This document shows positions 59,623 through 64,000 of a DNA stretch of 64,000 nucleotides, in pieces. The notes under the pieces were generated by a model. That model was not told the DNA's origin, did not search any database, and saw only the letters and a program-made list of their open reading frames with translations. Every line of letters starts with the position of its first letter. Position 1 is the stretch's first letter. The DNA lies in the NCBI GenBank assembly GCA_044237845.1, contig JBIIEL010000005.1, positions 1-64,000 of the forward strand. The letters are read 5' to 3'. The translations under genes and the position numbers were made by a program. The DNA comes from QFOX01 sp044237845. Lineage in GTDB: Bacteria > Pseudomonadota > Alphaproteobacteria > Rickettsiales > UBA3002.

Positions 59623-60516
59623 GTGAGCACAGAGTTTACATTACCAGAAGGCGTGGCGGAGCAACTTGCGTTCGTCGGCAAACCGCTGGATTGGCCGGGG
59701 CAGGATGCATCGCTGCGCAGCCGCGCCACGAACTTCAAGTCCAAGGTCGATGAAGCCGCAGAGCTGGAGAATCTTAAGCAGGCTGCGTTGGCTGAGATTC
59801 CGGCGGAGCTGCAGGGTGATCCGCGAATTGCTAAGCTGATGGAGAAAATTGGCAAGGCCACCAGCGTTTCGCAAGTGACAGCGCTCATAGCCGAGCTCAA
59901 CACCGCATTCGCTATTGCCAAAGGTGAGGGCGACCTGAAAGAGCACATCGAACAGGGCGAGATGAGTGCGGAAGCGCGTGCAGAAGCTTACGAGCGCAAG
60001 GCGAAAGAGGCATATAGCTGGTTAAAAGAACATGGCTATGGCGATAAAAAATATGAAGAGGATCGCGCCGCTATCGAAGAAGAGCAGAAGAAGCATAAAA
60101 AGGACTCAGCAGAGTGGCTGGCCTGCGAAGAGAAAAAAGCGGGTTTGGATAAAGATCATTTTGGTGAAACGGAGACCAAAGCCCATCAAAAAGGCGATAC
60201 GGAAAGCGAGAAAGTGGCGCATGATGCGAGAGTGGAGGCAGAAAAGCGGGAGCAGGAAACTAAGCGTCTACGTGACAAGAAAAAAGAAGGTATCCATGCA
60301 GGGGAGAAGTCTGCGGTTGATTCCAAGGATAGAGCGCATGCTCCACTAGCAGAGTACCAAACCACGTTTGGTGAGATGAAAAATCCTTTAGTAAAGAATG
60401 ATAACCTGCCTGAAGATGAAATAGGCAAGCAGGATTTGGGCTATTTACCAAGCATGGCGAAAGCACAGCGAGCGCCGAAGGATAATTCACAGGGCAAGGG
60501 TAATGCAATAGGCTAG
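59623..60516 (+). CDS. unknown 297-aa charged coiled-coil protein with SQGKGNA tail (CtrA-box gene)
   Basis: GTG start, GAGG 8 bases upstream. Residues ~40-110 form a helical domain with Ala/Leu (LENLKQAALAEIPAELQGDP). Residues ~125-225 are extremely Lys/Glu-rich (EDRAAIEEEQKKHKKDSAEW, EKREQETKRLRDKKKEG) and likely coiled coil. The C-terminus is APKDNSQGKGNAIG, matching the end of the Pho-box protein 25115 (PPSQGKGNAR). No known family. It is followed by Pho-box promoter J, so CtrA and Pho-type genes alternate here. Confidence 0.7.
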   Translation: MSTEFTLPEGVAEQLAFVGKPLDWPGQDASLRSRATNFKSKVDEAAELENLKQAALAEIPAELQGDPRIAKLMEKIGKATSVSQVTALIAELNTAFAIAKGEGDLKEHIEQGEMSAEARAEAYERKAKEAYSWLKEHGYGDKKYEEDRAAIEEEQKKHKKDSAEWLACEEKKAGLDKDHFGETETKAHQKGDTESEKVAHDARVEAEKREQETKRLRDKKKEGIHAGEKSAVDSKDRAHAPLAEYQTTFGEMKNPLVKNDNLPEDEIGKQDLGYLPSMAKAQRAPKDNSQGKGNAIG

Positions 60517-60545
60517 ATTCATATTAAATATGAATCACTTATCAA

Positions 60546-60590
60546 TCTTCACAAAACTGTCACACACAGTAACGCTCCATTTGCTAGACT
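60546..60590 (+). promoter_or_regulatory. Pho-box-like promoter J
   Basis: TCTTCAC-AAAA-CTGTCAC (60546-60563), 21 bases with TTTGC, then TAGACT (60585-60590). Confidence 0.7.
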
Positions 60591-60622
60591 CTCTGTAACG
60601 AATACGCACAGGGAGAATAGCC

Positions 60623-61714
60623 ATGCCAGGCCGATACGCAAAATACGCAGGAATGGTCGATGATTTTAAGTTTTATTTTACAACCATTCTTCCAGATCTT
60701 ATACGTACGGGCTCAAGCCATACCGTAGACCTCTCCAGTTTGAACTGGAAAAGCTGGACTAAGAACGATCTCACAAGCTTGGCAACCAACAAATACGCTG
60801 TAGATCTCTTTGAATCCCTCATCATCTTTAAAAATGGCGCCGTAGAGAAAAAAGACGGAAAATATACCGTGGATGCCATTGGCGCACAAAACGTGCTAGC
60901 AGACTTGGCGCCTACCATCTGTAGCAAAAATACTGGCGATGACCTTGAGCCCTGGCAGCGATTTTTCGACCTGATTGAGATTGTCCAGCGCGAGACAGCT
61001 GGCAAGCGCCCGTCGGCAACTCCGCAGCCGAAATATACCCCCGCCGCCGCGCAGAATACCCCGGCCTCCACCCAGAAAACCCAATCCGCAGATCTTCCAA
61101 AAATTACGGAAGCCACCACAGATGCGATGAAGAAGGCATTCTTCAAAAAACTCGATGACGCATTTCTTGCCGGGGAGTTTATGATTTCAGTGACTACCAA
61201 GGATGGGTCTGTCACCGGCTTGGCATCGAAATGGTGGAGTGAAGGTGTTTTCAACGAGCTGGTAAAATGCAAAGGCCCCAAATCCGCCGCGTGTCTGGAC
61301 TATCTGATTGCGCTGTCCTATGAATCCCGAAAGATCGACTGTGGCCCCAAATGCGAGGCCGCCAAGCAAGCATTGGCAACGCTGGCAACGTCTCTGGGCG
61401 ATGATACGAAAGAGAACATCAACAGAGTGATTATGGACATGGCGCTCAAAACAAAGCAGCAGCGCGATGCCTACCGTGCGGGTAAAAAGACGGGTATGGT
61501 GCATCCGTCGTATGAGGGAATGCCGGAAAGCCTACCGCTGAATATCGGCCTGAACCGGATGGATGATCCCGCGTTCAATCAGCAGGCGGCACTCGACCTC
61601 TTCACCAAGAATGCTGTGGTCATGAATACCGAACATTCGTTCATATCGCCCGACCCTAAGGCGGCGGCACTTGAGGCCGTAAAAGCGCTCAAGGGCAATA
61701 TCCGTAGCGCGTAA
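60623..61714 (+). CDS. unknown 363-aa soluble protein (Pho-box gene)
   Basis: CAGGGAGAATAGCC precedes ATG 60623. A two-domain layout: residues 1-~125 (FKFYFTTILPDLIRTGSSHT ... FFDLIEIVQRETAGK), a Pro/Thr/Ala linker (~128-155, TPQPKYTPAAAQNTPASTQK), then a helical domain with four cysteines at ~218-255 (LVKCKGPKSAACL, KIDCGPKCEAAKQAL), a CxnC arrangement that could bind metal or form disulfides. It ends with the shared hairpin and terminator. No family recognised. Confidence 0.75.
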   Translation: MPGRYAKYAGMVDDFKFYFTTILPDLIRTGSSHTVDLSSLNWKSWTKNDLTSLATNKYAVDLFESLIIFKNGAVEKKDGKYTVDAIGAQNVLADLAPTICSKNTGDDLEPWQRFFDLIEIVQRETAGKRPSATPQPKYTPAAAQNTPASTQKTQSADLPKITEATTDAMKKAFFKKLDDAFLAGEFMISVTTKDGSVTGLASKWWSEGVFNELVKCKGPKSAACLDYLIALSYESRKIDCGPKCEAAKQALATLATSLGDDTKENINRVIMDMALKTKQQRDAYRAGKKTGMVHPSYEGMPESLPLNIGLNRMDDPAFNQQAALDLFTKNAVVMNTEHSFISPDPKAAALEAVKALKGNIRSA

Positions 61715-61720
61715 CCGAAT

Positions 61721-61767
61721 TCTCTGTGCGAGAGATGGCCCCCGTCTGGCAACAGGCGGGGGTTTTT
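61721..61767 (+). terminator. conserved small hairpin plus rho-independent terminator
   Basis: TCTC-TGTGC-GAGA (61721-61733) then CCCCCGTCTG-GCAA-CAGGCGGGGG-TTTTT (61739-61767). The first stem and loop repeat those of the candidate RNA at 55553. Confidence 0.8.
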
Positions 61768-61826
61768 CGTGCCGCGCGGGATTCGCTTGCGAAATCTGCC
61801 CCCGCCGTTATAAGTGCCCGTGGAAC

Positions 61827-61873
61827 GCGCATGTGGCGGAATTGGCAGACGCACCAGATTTAGGTTCGGGTTT
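61827..61873 (+). pseudogene. truncated tRNA-Leu (5' half, UAG anticodon), probable integration boundary
   Basis: GCGCATG-TGGCGGAATTGGCAGACG continues to CACCAGATTTAGGTTC: the acceptor 5' strand, D-arm and anticodon loop of tRNA-Leu(UAG) are intact. After about 61873 no variable arm, T-arm or acceptor 3' strand follows. A tRNA promoter precedes it (TTGCGA 61787, TTATAA 61808). The ArdC gene begins just beyond, on the other strand. Confidence 0.75.
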
Positions 61874-61963
61874 AGTGTATTAAAAACTACTGATTTACAT
61901 ACATAAAGTCAACTAAAAAATGTGTATGTGTAAGTAAATGTGTAAAAAATCAGCCCCGCCCTT

Positions 61964-62872
61964 TCAGCCAATTGTTTCTGCTGCAAATTCTTTGACTGCC
62001 AACCGCTGTAAGTAGTCAGTTGCCTTGCTCGCAGCACTGGCTGCCGTGAAGATGGCGCGCTTGTCAGCTTTAAGGACATTGAGCCAGGAGGCGAGATACT
62101 GCGCGTGATCCGCACGAGGATCGACGGTAATGCCCAATTTGGCACAGAGGAACGCGGCACCCAACTCGGCCACCAGTTCTTCCATCGCATAGGCCTGATC
62201 GCCAAACCGTTTGCCAAGCTGGCGGTCGCAACGATGGGAAGCGGAGGTCCAATGCGTCAGCTCGTGCAGGAGCGTGGAGTAATAGGACTCCTGAGCAGTG
62301 CTGGTTGCAGTGCCAAGAAATGCCTCCTGTGGTGGTAGCTGGATGCTGTCGGTCGAAGGCCGATAAAAGGCACGTGTGCCACCATGCTCGATGGATGCGC
62401 CGGTTGCAGTGACGAATGCATCGGCAGCCTCTATGGGTTCCATCGGATCGGTAACGACCGGCACGGGGAGCGTGTAGCCATCTACCTGCTCGGCGGCAAA
62501 GACCGGGGTTGCCCGTGCAAATAGACGGGTTTTGGATTCTGGTTCGCCATCGTCTTCGGATGCGCCGTATTCGAGTTCCTTGTAGAAGACAACGTAGGCA
62601 GATTTTTCGCCTTTGCGGACTTGTGCGCCTGCTTCGGCCCATTGACGGTAGGTTCCCCAAAGACCGGAGGTGAAGCAGCGATCTTCGGCTGCGGCCCAAA
62701 GGGCAACGATATTCACGCCGCGATATGCTTTCTTCGAGGCGATGTTGGCGGAACGCATGATGGCGCTGTCGCCACGATGCCAAGGTAGTTGAAAATCTCC
62801 GGCACCGCGTTCGATGACGCTGATAATCTGGTTGGTGATATGCTGGTGAATGTCGAATCGTTCTTGTTTCAT
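61964..62872 (-). CDS. ardC: ArdC-like antirestriction protein (ssDNA-binding plus zincin domain)
   Basis: A 302-residue protein. The N-terminal ArdC-type DUF1738 domain has WHRGDSAIMRSANIASKKAYRGVNIVALW and TYRQWAEAGAQVRKGEKSAYVVFYK. The C-terminal metallopeptidase-like domain has YYSTLLHELTHWTSASHRC with the HExxH zinc site, then EELVAELGAAFLCA. ArdC protects incoming ssDNA during conjugation or plasmid transfer. ATG 62872 is followed upstream by a GAGGAAG. It is a cargo gene typical of mobile elements and fits the tRNA boundary next to it. Confidence 0.92.
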   Translation of the reverse strand: MKQERFDIHQHITNQIISVIERGAGDFQLPWHRGDSAIMRSANIASKKAYRGVNIVALWAAAEDRCFTSGLWGTYRQWAEAGAQVRKGEKSAYVVFYKELEYGASEDDGEPESKTRLFARATPVFAAEQVDGYTLPVPVVTDPMEPIEAADAFVTATGASIEHGGTRAFYRPSTDSIQLPPQEAFLGTATSTAQESYYSTLLHELTHWTSASHRCDRQLGKRFGDQAYAMEELVAELGAAFLCAKLGITVDPRADHAQYLASWLNVLKADKRAIFTAASAASKATDYLQRLAVKEFAAETIG

Positions 62873-63207
62873 GGCTTCCTCTTTTTTGCTTGGGGCCGCT
62901 TTGTGCGACCTCATGGGACAAAAAAGACCGGAAGCATCAGCCGGGGTTTCACACGTCGCGCTTTAGCGCGCCACCCGGTGGGGCGGAGCTGCACAAGCCG
63001 AAAGCGAAGCGAAAGGTGCGGAAGCGAGCCGCGTTGAAAACCCGGCGCTTTCGGTCAAACAGTCCCATACCTGAGGACGCAATGCGGCTATTTAATGGGG
63101 GAAGTCTATGAACTTAGGCGCTAGTTCACTATTCTGGTGTTTGATCGTGAGGAAGGGGAAGCCGTGTGCGCAATCTCCCCAATCCCTCCGAGGATAAAGC
63201 CCCGCCA
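62873..63207. other. intergenic region upstream of ArdC
   Basis: About 330 bases: short inverted arrays GCGCTTTAGCGCG and GGCGCTTTCGGTC..., repeated GGCGGAGC-type words, but no gene I can support. It may carry the divergent ardC promoter and an attachment-related region. Confidence 0.4.
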
Positions 63208-63239
63208 TTAACAATTCCTTAAACTTTTATCGGTAAGAT
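63208..63239 (+). promoter_or_regulatory. CtrA-box promoter L
   Basis: TTAA-CAATTCC-TTAA (63208-63222), 11 bases, then TAAGAT (63234-63239). Same spacing as promoter K. Confidence 0.6.
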
Positions 63240-63292
63240 GAGGGGAGTAGCAAACCATGAAAGCGCTGGGTAACGGCGCAGGAGGCGACCAC

Positions 63293-63640
63293 ATGAACCC
63301 CAAGGAACAACGCGAAGCCGTGGGCAAGCGTGTAAATACACTGTTTACCGCACAGGAGATGACACTCGGCGCTATGCTGAAAGCAGCGGAGGCCCTCCGA
63401 GAGGAACCAGGAATTGCCGCGTTTATGATATCGGTTCCGTGGAAACTGACTTTACCGAACGGCCATACGACGCTTGGCAATTCCTATAATTTATCAAGCG
63501 CGGCGGATGATATTTATGCGCAGCTTATGTTTCTGTCAGAAACGCACACGTCCGATGCCTTGCTGACCCTTGCTCTCGACCCGACCCGCTATACCGACGC
63601 GGTGAAGGATGCAGATACCTCTAAGAAGATAGGTCGCTAA
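63293..63640 (+). CDS. unknown 115-aa protein (CtrA-box gene)
   Basis: ATG 63293 has AGGAGG at 7 bases; ATG 63257 is in frame but has a weaker site. The protein is helical with TAQEMTLGAMLKAAEALREEPGIAAFM and a short strand pair (ISVPWKLTLPNGHTTLG). No recognised family. It is transcribed towards the gene at 63642, whose GTG follows one base after the stop. Confidence 0.65.
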   Translation: MNPKEQREAVGKRVNTLFTAQEMTLGAMLKAAEALREEPGIAAFMISVPWKLTLPNGHTTLGNSYNLSSAADDIYAQLMFLSETHTSDALLTLALDPTRYTDAVKDADTSKKIGR

Positions 63641-63641
63641 C

Positions 63642-64000
63642 GTGCCACATGAGAATGTCGCATCCTATCTCGCGCTTGATCAGAAGCATTATGACGCGCT
63701 GCTCGATCGGATCGTGGCGCAGTTTAACGAGAAATTTCCTGCGCCCCCTTCGGTAGAGAGGCAAGCTGCCCTGCGGGATTATTTTGCGACCGCCATTACT
63801 AAAGGCACTAAAATCTCAGCGATTGATGCGCCTGCGCTAGCGAAGATGTCGGTGCAAGAGATAGAGAAAGCAGCGCAGAGTCTGCCCGACAAACTTTCGG
63901 CGGAGGCGCGCAAAGAGTTCGCGGAAGCCGCTGCTCGCCGCAAGCCCGAAGCGCGATGGGAAAATCTATTCAAGAACGGCGGCAATGAAATCATCCTGCC
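63642..64000 (+). CDS. unknown protein, partial (3' end outside window)
   Basis: GTG 63642 follows the preceding stop by one base. The open frame runs to the window end (about 119 residues) with no stop: PHENVASYLALDQKHYDALL, DRIVAQFNEKFPAPPSVERQ, SAEARKEFAEAAARRKPEAR. The composition is the same Ala/Glu/Lys-rich helical style as other CtrA- and Pho-box proteins. It is coupled to the 63293 gene, so it is probably part of the same CtrA operon. Confidence 0.6.
   Translation, partial: MPHENVASYLALDQKHYDALLDRIVAQFNEKFPAPPSVERQAALRDYFATAITKGTKISAIDAPALAKMSVQEIEKAAQSLPDKLSAEARKEFAEAAARRKPEARWENLFKNGGNEIIL

Noticed and set aside
61827..61960. tRNA-Leu with a group I intron
   Set aside because: No 3' exon, no P1-P10-like pairing and only ~90 bases before ardC; a truncated tRNA at an element boundary fits better.
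1..64000. CRISPR array, rRNA operon, transposase or integrase
   Set aside because: No regularly spaced direct repeats, no rRNA sequence and no DDE, serine or tyrosine recombinase motifs were found in any of the genes read.

Overview
The window looks like a chromosomal stretch of an alphaproteobacterium. The indicators are candidate CtrA boxes (TTAA-N7-TTAA), a gene transfer agent (GTA)-type gene set, an Hfq-HflX pair, histidine catabolism by the HutF/HutG route, Flp pilins, and a valyl-tRNA synthetase of the unusual type I associate with Rickettsia. I cannot name a genus. A lineage near Micavibrio, Rhodospirillales or the Rickettsiales relatives is a guess.

Layout. 0-12 kb: housekeeping genes (tRNA-Tyr, alpha/beta hydrolase, BaiN-like flavoprotein, DEAD-box RNA helicase, cold-shock protein, UmuD-like S24 peptidase, AAA ATPase, ABC-F ATPase, DEAH helicase). 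11-20 kb: a dispersed hut locus (hutF, hutI-hutH, hutU, hutG) interrupted by a BrnT/BrnA toxin-antitoxin pair and a CtrA-box gene. 20-29 kb: DedA, GST, an OmpA-like protein, a RimB-RimK fusion, two Flp pilins, and the first genes of an unknown regulon. 29-53 kb: a rearranged GTA/prophage-remnant cluster (terminase, portal, protease, HK97 capsid, connectors, major tail protein, a gp12-gp15 fusion, DUF2793, holin, lysozyme). Where the tail chaperone and tape-measure genes are expected there is a block of lineage-specific genes. 53-59 kb: hflX, hfq, a candidate small RNA, valS, an ankyrin protein. 59-64 kb: more regulon genes, a truncated tRNA-Leu, an ArdC antirestriction gene and a gene pair that runs off the window.

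The most notable signal is regulatory. Eleven sites have the architecture of a Pho box (two 7-base half-sites such as CTGTCAC or CTTCAC, 4 bases apart, 11-base period). They sit at a near-constant distance from a -10 hexamer and precede nine protein genes or operons, which encode proteins I do not recognise, plus one short RNA candidate divergent from hfq. A second set of four unknown genes has a CtrA box fused to a -10, two of them with poly-G spacers of different length. Several Pho-box promoters place the start codon 6-8 bases after the -10, which suggests leaderless mRNAs. The two sets are linked by a shared C-terminal sequence (SQGKGNA). Together they suggest a cell-cycle- and phosphate- (or envelope-stress-) responsive programme of unknown membrane and cytosolic proteins, interwoven with the remains of a GTA.

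A family of long palindromic elements is also present, one of them inserted in frame inside hflX, along with roughly ten shorter dispersed inverted repeats. No rRNA, CRISPR array, transposase or integrase gene was seen.
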